Below, one piece after another: positions 18,096 through 27,118 of a DNA stretch of 40,815 bases (within the stretch, counting starts at the first letter, position 1; every line of letters starts with the position of its first letter). Source of the DNA: an uncultured Collinsella sp. (GTDB lineage Bacteria > Actinomycetota > Coriobacteriia > Coriobacteriales > Coriobacteriaceae). The position numbers and the translations under genes are program-made. The notes beneath the pieces were generated by a model, which did not search any database, was not told where the DNA came from, and saw only the letters and a program-made list of their open reading frames with translations. Location: the NCBI GenBank assembly GCA_900544205.1, contig UQUG01000009.1:1-40815 (forward strand). The letters are read 5' to 3'.

Positions 18096-18611
18096 CTAGT
18101 ACTCCACTCCTTCCCTTGCACATATCCCCTGAGCGTAGGGGTGTTTCTCGCACCGCATCTCGGTTATGTAGTCGGCCTTCTCCACGATCTTGCGGGAAGG
18201 CGCGCGCCCGGTGAGCGCTACTTCGACGCCGCGCGCGGACATATCGAGCGCGCGGTCCACGAGCGCCTCGTCGACAAGCCCCTTCGAAAGCGCATCGAGC
18301 GCCTCGTCGAGCACGAGCAGCCCCTCCTGCGCGCCCTCGAGCTCGGAGAGCGCGGAAGCGAGGTTCCCATCGTGCAGCTCGCGCGTCGCGGCAAGTTCTT
18401 CCGACGTCATCGACCAGGTAAACTTGTCCGACGCCTTCCCCGCGAAAACGGGCACGCCGAAACGCTCGGCGAGCAGGCGCGCCTCCCCACTTTCGCCGTC
18501 TTTCAGAAACTGCACGACGACGACGCGGCGGCCTGCGGCGAGCATGCGAAGGGCGAGGCCCATCGCCGCCGTGGTCTTGCCTTTGCCGTCGCCATGATAC
18601 ACGTGGATCAT
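18096..18611 (-). CDS. cobO: Cob(I)yrinic acid a,c-diamide adenosyltransferase (BtuR/CobO type)
   Basis: Encodes 171 aa. Transfers the adenosyl group from ATP to the reduced cobalt of corrinoids, producing the Co-C bond. The P-loop is GDGKGKTTAAMGLALRM at the N-terminus; VVVVQFLKDGESGE follows, and LLVLDEALDALSKG near residue 97 is the second conserved block. The start overlaps the cbiP stop as ATGA. Confidence 0.95.
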   Translation of the reverse strand: MIHVYHGDGKGKTTAAMGLALRMLAAGRRVVVVQFLKDGESGEARLLAERFGVPVFAGKASDKFTWSMTSEELAATRELHDGNLASALSELEGAQEGLLVLDEALDALSKGLVDEALVDRALDMSARGVEVALTGRAPSRKIVEKADYITEMRCEKHPYAQGICAREGVEY

Positions 18612-20107
18612 ACGCCCTCCTCGATAATGCGGTAGACATACTCCATGTCGAGCGCCCCGCGCACGACATCGGCCAGGCGGTCGAACTCGCGCACACGGTG
18701 ATCGGCCGCGGACGCCGCGCCCGCAGCACCCACGACGCTATCGGGCAGGCCGCGCATGCGCGCGAGCGAGCGCGCGAGGGCGAGCGCCACCCCCGGTTCG
18801 TCGAACAGGCCGTGGAGATAGGTTCCGAACACGTTTCCGCAGGCCGCGCCTTCTGGTTTGCCTCCAATCGTGCCCGCAGGGGCGCAGGAGACGGTCGTTT
18901 CGCCGTCGTGAATCTCGTACCCGCGCGCCGTCATGCCGTTCCACACCGAAAACGCGCCTTGGGCGCCCGTGATTCGCAGCTCCGACTGGGCGAGGCGCTT
19001 TTCCTCCTTGAACACCGTACTTGCAGGGATGAGCCCGAGCCCGCGCGCGGTGCCAGCGCCTTCCCTGCCGTGCGGATCGGAAAGCTCGTCTCCCAAAAGC
19101 TGGTAGCCTCCGCATATGCCGAGCACCGGCGTGCCCGCGCCCGAAAGCGCGCGTACACAGGCTCCGATGCCGCTAGCCGCAAGCCAGCGCGCGTCGTCGA
19201 GCGTGGTCTTCGAGCCGGGGAGCACCACCAGGTCGGGTCGGCCCAGATCGGTCGACGAGGAAACGTAGCGCACGCCCACGCCGGGCACGCGCGAAAGCGG
19301 GTCGAAGTCGGTGAAGTTCGACAGATGCGGAAGGCGCACGACGGCGACGTCGATGACGCCGCGCGCCTCGCGGGCAGATAGGCGCGGCGCGAGCGAGTCC
19401 TCGTCGTCCAGGTCGAGCGTAAGATACGGCACGACCCCCACGACGGGGGCCCCGCACATCTTCTCAAGCGGGGCAAAACCCGGGCGCAGGATTTCTACAT
19501 CGCCGCGGAACTTATTTACTACAAGCCCCCGCAAAAGCGCGCGGTCCTCGGGCGCAAGGAGCGCGACCGTGCCGTAAAGCTGGGCAAACACCCCGCCTGG
19601 GTCGATGTCGCCCGCGAGCAGCACGGGGGAGGACACGGCGCGCGCGAGCCCCATGTTGACGATGTCGTTTTCGGCAAGGTTGATTTCGGCGGGGCTGCCG
19701 GCGCCCTCGATAACGATGACGTCATTTTCCTCCGCGAGCGAATCGAACGCCTCCAAAATCTGCGGCATGAGCGCCTTCTTTCGCGCGAAGTAGTCCCTCG
19801 CAGCGAAGGCTCCCTGCTCCTTGCCGGCCACGATGAGCTGGCTTCGGTGGCCGCTTTCGGGCTTGAGCAGGATGGGGTTCATGCGCACGTCGGGCGCGAT
19901 GCTGCACGCCTCGGCCTGCATGATCTGGGCGCGCCCCATCTCGAGCCCGTCGGCCGTGACACCGCTGTTGAGCGCCATGTTCTGGCTCTTGAAGGGAGCC
20001 ACGCGCAGGCCGTCCTGCGAAAGCACACGGCACAGCCCCGCCGCAAGCAGGCTCTTCCCCGCGTTCGACATGGTGCCCTGGATCATGATGGGCTTCGCCC
20101 TACCCAC
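18608..20107 (-). CDS. cbiP: Cobyric acid synthase (CbiP/CobQ)
   Basis: Encodes 499 aa. Amidates four side chains of adenosylcobyrinate a,c-diamide using glutamine and ATP. The N-terminal P-loop-like motif is GTMSNAGKSLLAAGLCR; the C-terminal class I glutamine amidotransferase domain has its nucleophile in PVLGICGGYQLLG and a histidine in TYLHGLFDEPG. The GTG at 20,107 is chosen: AAGGAGG lies 9 bases upstream, it overlaps the cobD stop by 8 bases, and the length fits the family. Longer in-frame starts lie inside cobD. Confidence 0.95.
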   Translation of the reverse strand: MGRAKPIMIQGTMSNAGKSLLAAGLCRVLSQDGLRVAPFKSQNMALNSGVTADGLEMGRAQIMQAEACSIAPDVRMNPILLKPESGHRSQLIVAGKEQGAFAARDYFARKKALMPQILEAFDSLAEENDVIVIEGAGSPAEINLAENDIVNMGLARAVSSPVLLAGDIDPGGVFAQLYGTVALLAPEDRALLRGLVVNKFRGDVEILRPGFAPLEKMCGAPVVGVVPYLTLDLDDEDSLAPRLSAREARGVIDVAVVRLPHLSNFTDFDPLSRVPGVGVRYVSSSTDLGRPDLVVLPGSKTTLDDARWLAASGIGACVRALSGAGTPVLGICGGYQLLGDELSDPHGREGAGTARGLGLIPASTVFKEEKRLAQSELRITGAQGAFSVWNGMTARGYEIHDGETTVSCAPAGTIGGKPEGAACGNVFGTYLHGLFDEPGVALALARSLARMRGLPDSVVGAAGAASAADHRVREFDRLADVVRGALDMEYVYRIIEEGV

Positions 20108-21323
20108 GGGTATCGACCTCCTTCGTCGAGCCTCGGCCATACGCGCCCGCCATAGCGCCGCTGCAAGAAGCGCAGCCCCGTTCGTCGGGTTCGCCTTCGC
20201 CCGATGCGCCTTCCGCCCGAAGCGCGCGGCTGAACGCCATCGCAAGCCGGGCATTCTCCTTGCGCGTGCGCACCGCGACGCGGCACCAGAAACGGGACAG
20301 TACCGAAAACGAGTCGCACGTGCGGACCAAAACCCCCTGTTTATACAGGCGCTCGGGGATGTCTTTCGCCGGTGTGCGGACTAAAAGGAAGTTCGCATCC
20401 GACGGCACGACGGAAAGCCCGAGCGAGGAGAGCTCGTGGGAAAGCCACGCTCGCTCGCCCGCCAATACATCGCGCGTGCGCGAGACGTATTCGACGTCTT
20501 CCAGGGCGGCGATACCCGCGGCCTCGGCGACCGAGGAGACGGGCCACGCCTGCCCCGCCCGGCGAATCCCCTCGAGGAGTTGGGCGTTTCCGCTGATCAG
20601 ATATCCTAACCGCAACCCCGCCATTCCGTAGAGCTTGGTGAACGCGGAGAGCACGGCCACATGGCGCGAACACGCGGCGCGTGCGGCCACGCTCCTTTCG
20701 CGGGCGTCGGGCGCAAATCCGAGGAAGCACTCGTCCACGACGAGCAGCGCGCCCACCTGCTCGCAGCGGCAAGCCGCGGCATCGATCACGCGGGGGTCGA
20801 CGAGGCGCCCCGTCGGGTTGTTCGGATTGCAGAGGTACGCCACGTCTCCCGGCCCCTCGATCGCGCGGGCGAAGGAGGCAGGCACGTCGAAGTCGTCCGC
20901 TTCGGAGAGCGGGAACTCCTGCACGCATGCGCCGTAGTAAGATGCCGCCTCCGCATATTCAGAGAACGTCGGCGCGCACACGACGATGCGTTTCGGGCGC
21001 ACCGCCGCAGCGAGCCGCCAGATGATGTCGGACGCGCCCGCGCCGCAGACGATAGTATCTTCGGGAATGCCCTGGGCGCGCGCTAGGGCGCGAACGAGGG
21101 CGAGGCTTTCCCTATCGGGGTAGGCGTCGATTCGAGAAAGCGACTTGCAAGCTGCGGCGACGGCGCGCGGCGAGGGGCCTGCCGGATTCACGTTCACCGA
21201 GAAGTCGATGAGATCGGAGGCGCCCCCTTCGCAACCGATGCCGAGCGATTGCGCGCTGCCCCCATGCGTACGGGCGCGCAGGATTCCCCCGGCAGCCCGG
21301 AGCGCGGCGTGGTCTTCCCTCAT
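20100..21323 (-). CDS. cobD: Threonine-phosphate decarboxylase-like PLP enzyme (CobD/CobC)
   Basis: Encodes 407 aa. In cobalamin operons this class I aminotransferase-fold enzyme makes the (R)-1-amino-2-propanol phosphate linker, or assists CbiB. Family marks are LIDFSVNVNPAGPSP near residue 38, GAGASDIIWRLAAAVRP, YLCNPNNPTGRLVDP near 162, and the PLP lysine in SAFTKLYGMAGLRLGY near 233. The start at 21,323 overlaps the cbiB stop as ATGA. A C-terminal tail of ~35 residues with a CASC pair extends beyond the catalytic fold; its role is unknown. Some CobD enzymes carry metal-binding tails (family knowledge), but I cannot show that here. Confidence 0.9.
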   Translation of the reverse strand: MREDHAALRAAGGILRARTHGGSAQSLGIGCEGGASDLIDFSVNVNPAGPSPRAVAAACKSLSRIDAYPDRESLALVRALARAQGIPEDTIVCGAGASDIIWRLAAAVRPKRIVVCAPTFSEYAEAASYYGACVQEFPLSEADDFDVPASFARAIEGPGDVAYLCNPNNPTGRLVDPRVIDAAACRCEQVGALLVVDECFLGFAPDARERSVAARAACSRHVAVLSAFTKLYGMAGLRLGYLISGNAQLLEGIRRAGQAWPVSSVAEAAGIAALEDVEYVSRTRDVLAGERAWLSHELSSLGLSVVPSDANFLLVRTPAKDIPERLYKQGVLVRTCDSFSVLSRFWCRVAVRTRKENARLAMAFSRALRAEGASGEGEPDERGCASCSGAMAGAYGRGSTKEVDTRG

Positions 21324-22294
21324 GCCATCGCCCCCAAGGCGAGCACGACCGCCGCGCGCGCGGCGCCGAAGACGACGAGCGCGCATACGGACGCGGCGAG
21401 CATGAGCCTTGTCGCCCGGGCGATGTCGCCCCACTCGATTTCGCGGGACGCGTCGCCTATCGTCGGTTTCTCAACGAGCTTGCCGAAATACACCGCGGGT
21501 CCTGCCAGGCGCAGCCCGAGCGCGCCCGCACACGCTGACTCGGTCTGCGCCGAGTTGGGGCTCGCATGGCGACGCCTGTCGCGGCGCCAGATGCGCGCCG
21601 CCCCGCGCGCGTCGAGCCCGACGATCGGGCACACGGCGATCATGAACAGGGCCGATAAGCGCGAGGGAATCCAGTTCACCGCATCGTCGAGGCGCGCCGA
21701 GGCGCGACCGAAGTCGATGTAGCGCTCGTTTTTGTAGCCCACCATGCTGTCGAGCGTGTTCACCGCCTTGTACGCCATGCCCAAGGGCGCACCCCCGATC
21801 ATAAGGTAGAAAAGTGGCGCGATGACGCCGTCGCTCGCGTTCTCCGCCACCGTTTCCACGGCGGCGCGCGCGACGCCCTGCTCGTCGAGAACAGACGTGT
21901 CGCGTCCCACGATGAGCCCGACGGCTTCGCGCGCCGCGACAAGGCCGCCCTTCGAGAACGCGTGGGCCACGGCCAGGCTCTGGCGGCGCAGCTCGCATGT
22001 CGCGAGAACCTGATAGCTCGCCCATGCCTCGGCCACGAAGCGCAAGCCGGAGTGAACCATGCCGCAAAGGTGTAGGATACCCCAGGTCAAAAGCCCACAC
22101 GCAAGCGGAAGCGCCACGGCGAGCACAAGCCCTGCGGCACGCGTGCCCGCGGACGTTTGCGGGAATGCGCCTCGAAGGCGGCCTTCGGCCCACGTGATCG
22201 CGCGCCCCATGGCGACGACGGGATGGGGAAGCCAGCGCGGGTCGCCGAAGGCAAGGTCGGCCGCGAACCCGGCGGCGACGGCAAGAATCGTCAT
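21320..22294 (-). CDS. cbiB: Adenosylcobinamide-phosphate synthase (CbiB)
   Basis: Encodes 324 aa, an integral membrane protein that joins the aminopropanol (phosphate) linker to adenosylcobyric acid. The family start is visible: a membrane stretch, then ADLAFGDPRWLPHPVVAMGR. DTSVLDEQGVARAAVETVAENASDG near residue 140 and PLFYLMIGGAPLGMAYKAVNTLDSMVGYKN near 166 are conserved. Several further hydrophobic helices follow. The ATG at 22,294 shares one base with the stop of the preceding gene (TGATG); upstream in-frame starts lie in that gene. Confidence 0.95.
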   Translation of the reverse strand: MTILAVAAGFAADLAFGDPRWLPHPVVAMGRAITWAEGRLRGAFPQTSAGTRAAGLVLAVALPLACGLLTWGILHLCGMVHSGLRFVAEAWASYQVLATCELRRQSLAVAHAFSKGGLVAAREAVGLIVGRDTSVLDEQGVARAAVETVAENASDGVIAPLFYLMIGGAPLGMAYKAVNTLDSMVGYKNERYIDFGRASARLDDAVNWIPSRLSALFMIAVCPIVGLDARGAARIWRRDRRRHASPNSAQTESACAGALGLRLAGPAVYFGKLVEKPTIGDASREIEWGDIARATRLMLAASVCALVVFGAARAAVVLALGAMA

Positions 22295-23295
22295 CACCGG
22301 GCATCGCCCCCCGAAGCGGGGCGAACGTCGCGAAGGCAGCGCCCATCCCAGGTGGCGGCCCATGCGCCGCCCGGCTCGGTATGCACGTCGAAATATCCCA
22401 TTTTCGGGACAGCTAGCTCGGAGAGTAGCGCTTTCACGGTACCCGCGTGAACGACGAAGACGGCGCGCCCACTCCCCTGGGCGCGCTCCGATTCGCACGC
22501 CTCCCGAAACGCCGCGACGACGCGGCGGGTGAAATCGCTCTTGCCCTCGCCATGCGGGCAGCGCGTCTCGCACCAGGAGTCTACCCAGGCGTGGTAGCGC
22601 ACATCCTCTTTAAGCTCGGCGGCGCTTCGCCCCTCGAAGTCACCGAAATCCATCTCGCGCAGACCGGGGCACGCCATAAGCTCCGCGTTCGGGAAGAGGA
22701 TGCGAGCCGTCTGGTCGGTGCGGGCCATGCCGCTCGTGATAACACGGAACACGTCACGATCGCACGCGAGGTCGCGCAAAGCGCGCTCGCCCGCACTCGA
22801 CAGGGGCTCGTCGGTGCCCGCCCCGCTGTAGCGATGGTCTTCCGTGCCCGCCGTGGCACCATGGCGCACGAAGACGACTTCCAAAGGCGCGCCCGCGCCC
22901 TGCGTCCCTCGAGGCGCATCGGCAAGGTTTCCTTTGATGACCTGGGGAATCCCGCACGTCATGCGCACGACGACGTCGGCGCGCGCAGCGAGCGCGCATC
23001 CCAGGCGCCCCGCGCGCTCGCGCCATTGGGCGTCTTCCGCACGCATGGGGACGACCCCCGAGCCGACCAAGGGCAGAATCACTGCGTCAAAGCCGATCAG
23101 CCGCTCGAGCGCCCGGTCAGCGTCGAGCGCGCGTACGAGTTCCTCAGCACGGTACGCGACACGGCCGGCAAAAGCCGCGGGCACGCCGCCCTCCGCAAGC
23201 TGCGCCGCGTCGACGAAATCGTCCGCCGCGAACCCGAGCCTTTCGCGCACGAAGGTCCTCTTCCCCGAATGCGCGCCACCTACCACAAGAATCAT
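22294..23295 (-). CDS. Fusion: CobU-like kinase domain and CobC-like histidine phosphatase
   Basis: Encodes 333 aa in two domains. Residues 1 to ~145 resemble CobU, with the P-loop GGAHSGKRTF and the C-terminal signature SGVVPMRAEDAQWRERAGRL ... CGIPQVIKG. However, the Y-ATM...RI-RHR block carrying the guanylylated histidine of CobU is absent. From about residue 158 a phosphoglycerate-mutase-fold phosphatase begins with EVVFVRHGATAGTEDHRYSG, continues with RTDQTARILFPNAEL and ends with VFVVHAGTVKALLSEL, as in alpha-ribazole phosphatase CobC. A complete cobU lies two genes upstream. The fusion probably supplies the phosphatase, with an uncertain role for the first domain. Its start overlaps the cobS stop as ATGA. 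Confidence 0.85.
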   Translation of the reverse strand: MILVVGGAHSGKRTFVRERLGFAADDFVDAAQLAEGGVPAAFAGRVAYRAEELVRALDADRALERLIGFDAVILPLVGSGVVPMRAEDAQWRERAGRLGCALAARADVVVRMTCGIPQVIKGNLADAPRGTQGAGAPLEVVFVRHGATAGTEDHRYSGAGTDEPLSSAGERALRDLACDRDVFRVITSGMARTDQTARILFPNAELMACPGLREMDFGDFEGRSAAELKEDVRYHAWVDSWCETRCPHGEGKSDFTRRVVAAFREACESERAQGSGRAVFVVHAGTVKALLSELAVPKMGYFDVHTEPGGAWAATWDGRCLRDVRPASGGDAR

Positions 23296-24059
23296 AGGAG
23301 CATGCCCCCCGCCACCAGCATGGCAAGCATCGCGAGCTCGGCCCATTGCAGAAACCATCCGGCCAAATCACCCGTCACCCCGCCGAAGCGGGACAGGGCA
23401 ACATGGCGGTACCACGCGAGCGCCAAAAGCCCCGCCACCGCCATAAGGGCGCCGACGGCCTGAGCGCACGCGACCATCCCTGCAGCCGAAGCCGCAGCGA
23501 AAGCGCAAAGCGGCACGACGATCGCCGCGCGCTTCTTCGCAGGCGAGAGCCCCACGGCCATGCCGTCCGCCCGCGCGGCAGGCCAGCATTCTACGGCGAG
23601 CCCCGAAAGCGCGCGGGAGAACACGAGCGAGCACAGAAGCGCGAGGAACGCCCCCGCCGTAAGCGGCAGCGCGGTGAACAGGGAAAACTGCAGAATAAGG
23701 TACACGACAACACCGATGACCCCGAAGGCGCCCGCCCGCGGGTCGTGCATGATCTCGAGCTTTCGCTCGCGCGGGGCCCAACTTGCAAGCGCATCGGAGG
23801 TGTCGCAGAGCCCGTCTAGGTGGATGCCTCCCGTCACCGCCACAGGCAACGCCACGAGCACGGCCGCGACGATGGTCGCGGACACGCCGAGCAGGTTCGC
23901 CACGTGCCCCCACGCCGTCATGAGGAAGCCTTCCGCAAGGCCCACCAGGGGAAACGCGGCAAGCGCATGGGTTGACCCGAAATCGGTCCAGGCCGATTTC
24001 GGGACGGGGATGCGCGAGAACGTTCCGAACGCCGCGCCGATTGCCTCTGCTATCTTCAC
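23292..24059 (-). CDS. cobS: Adenosylcobinamide-GDP ribazoletransferase (cobalamin synthase CobS)
   Basis: Encodes 255 aa, an integral membrane protein joining adenosylcobinamide-GDP to alpha-ribazole (phosphate). The family opening AFGTFSRIPVPK lies near residue 10 and the acidic active-site motif GGIHLDGLCDTSDALASW near 79, followed by several membrane helices. The GTG start at 24,059 overlaps the cobU stop as GTGA; an ATG at 24,101 is possible but lies inside cobU and adds a charged, non-conserved leader. Confidence 0.93.
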   Translation of the reverse strand: MKIAEAIGAAFGTFSRIPVPKSAWTDFGSTHALAAFPLVGLAEGFLMTAWGHVANLLGVSATIVAAVLVALPVAVTGGIHLDGLCDTSDALASWAPRERKLEIMHDPRAGAFGVIGVVVYLILQFSLFTALPLTAGAFLALLCSLVFSRALSGLAVECWPAARADGMAVGLSPAKKRAAIVVPLCAFAAASAAGMVACAQAVGALMAVAGLLALAWYRHVALSRFGGVTGDLAGWFLQWAELAMLAMLVAGGMLL

Positions 24060-24604
24060 CTTGTAGGTCCTTCGCCTTTCATCCACACGGGAATCCCGCA
24101 TACCACTTCGACTGCGCGGTCGGCCAGCGCCGCCACGCCCGCGTTCACGCGCGCGAGCGCGCGCCTCCATGCCTCGGTCCCCTCATCGTAGCGCATCCCA
24201 TCGGCGAACACGTCGACGGTGACCACCACCGTATACGCAGCGGCCTGAGCGAGCCGTTCGATGCCTCCGAGCACCTCGCGCGCCGCAGCGTCGGGGTCAC
24301 GTGGGGACAAGCCACCTTCCGCGAAGAGCTCGTTCGCAACCAGGTTGCCCACGTCCTCCAAAAGAAGCGTGCAGCCGCACGGAAGCCCGGACGCTGCGGC
24401 GCCCACGTCACGCGTGCGCTCGAGGGTGGAAAACCCCTTGCCCTCGCGCAGCGCCCGATGGCGCGCGATGCGGCGGGCGCCCTCTTCCCCGAAGGGCTCC
24501 ATCGTTGCCAGGTACACGCGGGGGCCGTCGTGCCCGAGGCACAGGGACTCGGCATAGGCGCTCTTGCCGCTCGCGGCGGCGCCGATGACGAGTGTCACCG
24601 TCAT
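24056..24604 (-). CDS. cobU: Adenosylcobinamide kinase / guanylyltransferase (CobU)
   Basis: Encodes 182 aa, the family length. Phosphorylates adenosylcobinamide and transfers GMP to it. The P-loop is VIGAAASGKSAYAE; YLATMEPFGEEGARRIARHR carries the histidine expected to be guanylylated; LLLEDVGNLVANELF corresponds to the VD-LT-W-N region; and VNAGVAALADRAVEVVCGIPVWMKG is the C-terminal block. Start overlaps the cobT stop as ATGA. Confidence 0.93.
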   Translation of the reverse strand: MTVTLVIGAAASGKSAYAESLCLGHDGPRVYLATMEPFGEEGARRIARHRALREGKGFSTLERTRDVGAAASGLPCGCTLLLEDVGNLVANELFAEGGLSPRDPDAAAREVLGGIERLAQAAAYTVVVTVDVFADGMRYDEGTEAWRRALARVNAGVAALADRAVEVVCGIPVWMKGEGPTR

Positions 24605-25743
24605 TTCCCAGCCTCGAAATGCTCGTAAGCAGCCATGCCAGTCGCCGTGAACGTCTTCCCATCCCGGTACACGCGCAGCGCCGAATCCAGAAGGGGCAGA
24701 TACGCCATGGCGCCCGCGCCCTCGCCCAAGTGCATGCCTGCGACGAGGGGTGCCTTTATACCGAGCTCGCGAAGGAGCTCCTGGCTTGCGGGTTCACTTG
24801 ATGCGTGGGTGCCCACGAGGTAGCCCAAGGCGTTGGGGCACAGGCGCGCCGCGCACAGGGCCGCCGTGCAGGATATGACCCCGTCGAGGAGCGCCGGCGC
24901 CTTCGAGGCCGCGGCCCCCAGGTAGAAGCCGCACATCGCCGCGATGTCGAAGCCGCCCACCTTCGAGAGCACGTCGATCGGGTCGGCGGGATCGGGCGAG
25001 TTCGCGTCGATAGCGCGCTCGACCACGTCGCGCTTGCGCGCGAGCGAGGCGTCCGAGAGCCCCGCGCCGCGCCCGACGAGGCTCCGCGCGTCCGCCCGGA
25101 TGAGCACTGCGGCCACCGCCGCCGAGGTGGTCGTGTTGCCGATGCCCATCTCGCCCGCGGCGAGAAGGCGCACGCCGGCGCGGGCGAGCCCGCACGCGAC
25201 GGCGATTCCGACCTCGATCGCGCGCACGGCCCCATCGCGAGACATAGCGGAGCCGTGCGCGATGTTGCCGCTCCCCCGCCGCACGTTCGCGCGCACCATG
25301 CGCGCGTCATCTATGCCCCGGACCATACCCACGTCGACGGGCACGACCTCGGCACCCGCGAACGCCGCCATGCGGCAGGCGCTCGTGGCCCCCTCGCACA
25401 TGTTGCGCGCGACGGCCCGCGTCACGTCTTGCCCGCTTTGCGACACGCCTTCGGCAACGACCCCGTTGTCGGAGAAGAATACCGCGAGCGCACGGGGAAA
25501 CTCGGCCACCTCGGCGCTCCCCTGAGCTGCGGCGATACACGCGACGGCGTCTTCAAAGTCGCCCAATCCCCCCAAGGGGTGCGCGATGGAGTCCCACGCG
25601 GCGTACGCGGCGGCGCGGGCACACCCGTCTGCGGGCGCGATCCGGGAGAGCGCGGCTTCGAGCACGGCGCCCGGCGCCGACGAAAACGCGCGCTCGACTT
25701 CCTCGCGGATGCAGGCAAACGCGGTTTCGGTTGCTTCAGCCAT
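24601..25743 (-). CDS. cobT: Nicotinate-nucleotide:dimethylbenzimidazole phosphoribosyltransferase (CobT)
   Basis: Encodes 380 aa. Activates the lower-ligand base by making alpha-ribazole phosphate from nicotinate mononucleotide. Conserved stretches are FFSDNGVVAEGVSQSGQDVT near residue 88, AAGEMGIGNTTTSAAVAAVL near 195 and GMHLGEGAGAM near 344 with the catalytic glutamate. No dimethylbenzimidazole synthesis gene (bluB or bza) is visible in the window, so the base may be scavenged or made elsewhere. The start overlaps the cbiA stop by 8 bases. Confidence 0.95.
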   Translation of the reverse strand: MAEATETAFACIREEVERAFSSAPGAVLEAALSRIAPADGCARAAAYAAWDSIAHPLGGLGDFEDAVACIAAAQGSAEVAEFPRALAVFFSDNGVVAEGVSQSGQDVTRAVARNMCEGATSACRMAAFAGAEVVPVDVGMVRGIDDARMVRANVRRGSGNIAHGSAMSRDGAVRAIEVGIAVACGLARAGVRLLAAGEMGIGNTTTSAAVAAVLIRADARSLVGRGAGLSDASLARKRDVVERAIDANSPDPADPIDVLSKVGGFDIAAMCGFYLGAAASKAPALLDGVISCTAALCAARLCPNALGYLVGTHASSEPASQELLRELGIKAPLVAGMHLGEGAGAMAYLPLLDSALRVYRDGKTFTATGMAAYEHFEAGK

Positions 25744-27118
25744 GCCGTCTCCTCTCTACGAACGACGCTGCGGCAGACGCGAACGCGCGCGCAACGTCGG
25801 GGTTCGCAGGATAGTACACATGCGGGAAGCCCGCAACCAGGGACGGGGTGGTCGTCATGCACGGCCAGCCCTTGTCGCGCCGGGGCTTCTGCGCCCAGAA
25901 GTCGCCGCCCGGGCAGGTGGACTGCCAGTAGTGGAACTCGTGCGCGCGGATGCGTGTGCCGCGCGGCCCGTAGAGCCCGTCGCGTTGAGAAGTGAGCTCC
26001 ACGTACCCGAAATGGGACAGCCTTCCCCCGTTCTCGCTTGCGCCCTCAAGGGCGCCCGCAACAGGCCAGCGCCGCCCCTCGCTATCGGCGATTTCGCGCT
26101 GCAGGTACAGAAACCCACCGCATTCGGCGACCGTCGGCATGCCGGATTCCACCGCGCGCCGCACCGCCTCGCGCATCGGCGCGTTCTCGGAGAGCTGTCG
26201 CGCATGGAGCTCCGGGTAGCCGCCTCCCAGATAGAGGGCGCTTGTCCCCCGGGGCAACTCGCTATCACACAGGGGGCTGAAAAAGGCCAGCTCGCAACCC
26301 AGGTCCTCGAGCGCGCGCAGGTTCTCCTCGTAGTAGAACGAGAACGCCTCGTCACGCGCGACGGCGACGATGGGCCGCGCTCCCGCGATCGGCTCCAACC
26401 GGTAAGGTTCCTCGCGGATATCGGGTGCCGTCGCCGCTATTTCGAGCAAGCGGTCGACGTCGACGCTCTTTTCCACCAGCTCGGCCATCTTGTCAATGCG
26501 CGCGGAGAGCTGCTTGACTTCGTCGGCGGTCACAAGCCCCAGATGCCGGCTTTCGAGCGAGAACGCCTCGTCGGCGGGGATATTACCCAAAACCGCGACG
26601 CCCGTGTGCTTCTCGATCGCAGGCGCCGCGTAGGCGCAGGCAGCGGCGCTCGTCTTGTTCAGCACGACGCCGCGCACGTTCGCACAGGGCAGGAACTCGG
26701 CGATGCCGCGGATTACGGCGGCGAGCGATAAAGACGCCCCGCGCCCGTTCACCACTAAAACGACCGGCGTTTCCGTGTCACGCGCAACCTGGTAGCTGCT
26801 CGCGTCGGCCACGCCGGGCGCCATGCCGTCGTAGAAGCCCATGACCCCCTCGAGCACCGCGACATCCGCGCCCGCGGCGCCGCGTGCGAGTAGGGCGCGC
26901 AGCGTCGGGGCGTCGGTGAAGAAACCGTCTAAGTTGCCCGAGCGCGCACCCACGACGCGGCGATGAAAGAGCGGGTCAATGTAGTCGGGGCCGCATTTGA
27001 AGGCCGCGCATGCAAGGCCGCGGCGCGCGAGCGCGCGCAGGAGCGCACACGTTACGACCGTCTTGCCGCTCCCACTCGAGGGCGCAGCGACCATGAAGCG
27101 CGGGATGGACGTGCTCAC
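25736..27118 (-). CDS. cbiA: Cobyrinic acid a,c-diamide synthase (CbiA)
   Basis: Encodes 460 aa. Amidates the a and c side chains of (cob)yrinic acid with glutamine and ATP. N-terminal P-loop APSSGSGKT, then AAFKCGPDYIDPLFH and LEGVMGFYDG. The C-terminal amidotransferase domain has its nucleophile cysteine in TVAECGGFLYLQ and a histidine in HEFHYW. The GTG start at 27,118 overlaps the cbiET stop as GTGA; a longer frame upstream lies inside cbiET. Confidence 0.95.
   Translation of the reverse strand: MSTSIPRFMVAAPSSGSGKTVVTCALLRALARRGLACAAFKCGPDYIDPLFHRRVVGARSGNLDGFFTDAPTLRALLARGAAGADVAVLEGVMGFYDGMAPGVADASSYQVARDTETPVVLVVNGRGASLSLAAVIRGIAEFLPCANVRGVVLNKTSAAACAYAAPAIEKHTGVAVLGNIPADEAFSLESRHLGLVTADEVKQLSARIDKMAELVEKSVDVDRLLEIAATAPDIREEPYRLEPIAGARPIVAVARDEAFSFYYEENLRALEDLGCELAFFSPLCDSELPRGTSALYLGGGYPELHARQLSENAPMREAVRRAVESGMPTVAECGGFLYLQREIADSEGRRWPVAGALEGASENGGRLSHFGYVELTSQRDGLYGPRGTRIRAHEFHYWQSTCPGGDFWAQKPRRDKGWPCMTTTPSLVAGFPHVYYPANPDVARAFASAAASFVERRRHG

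Noticed and set aside
18698..19381. Plus-strand frame opposite cbiP
   Set aside because: Antisense shadow of a gene with clear amidotransferase motifs on the minus strand.
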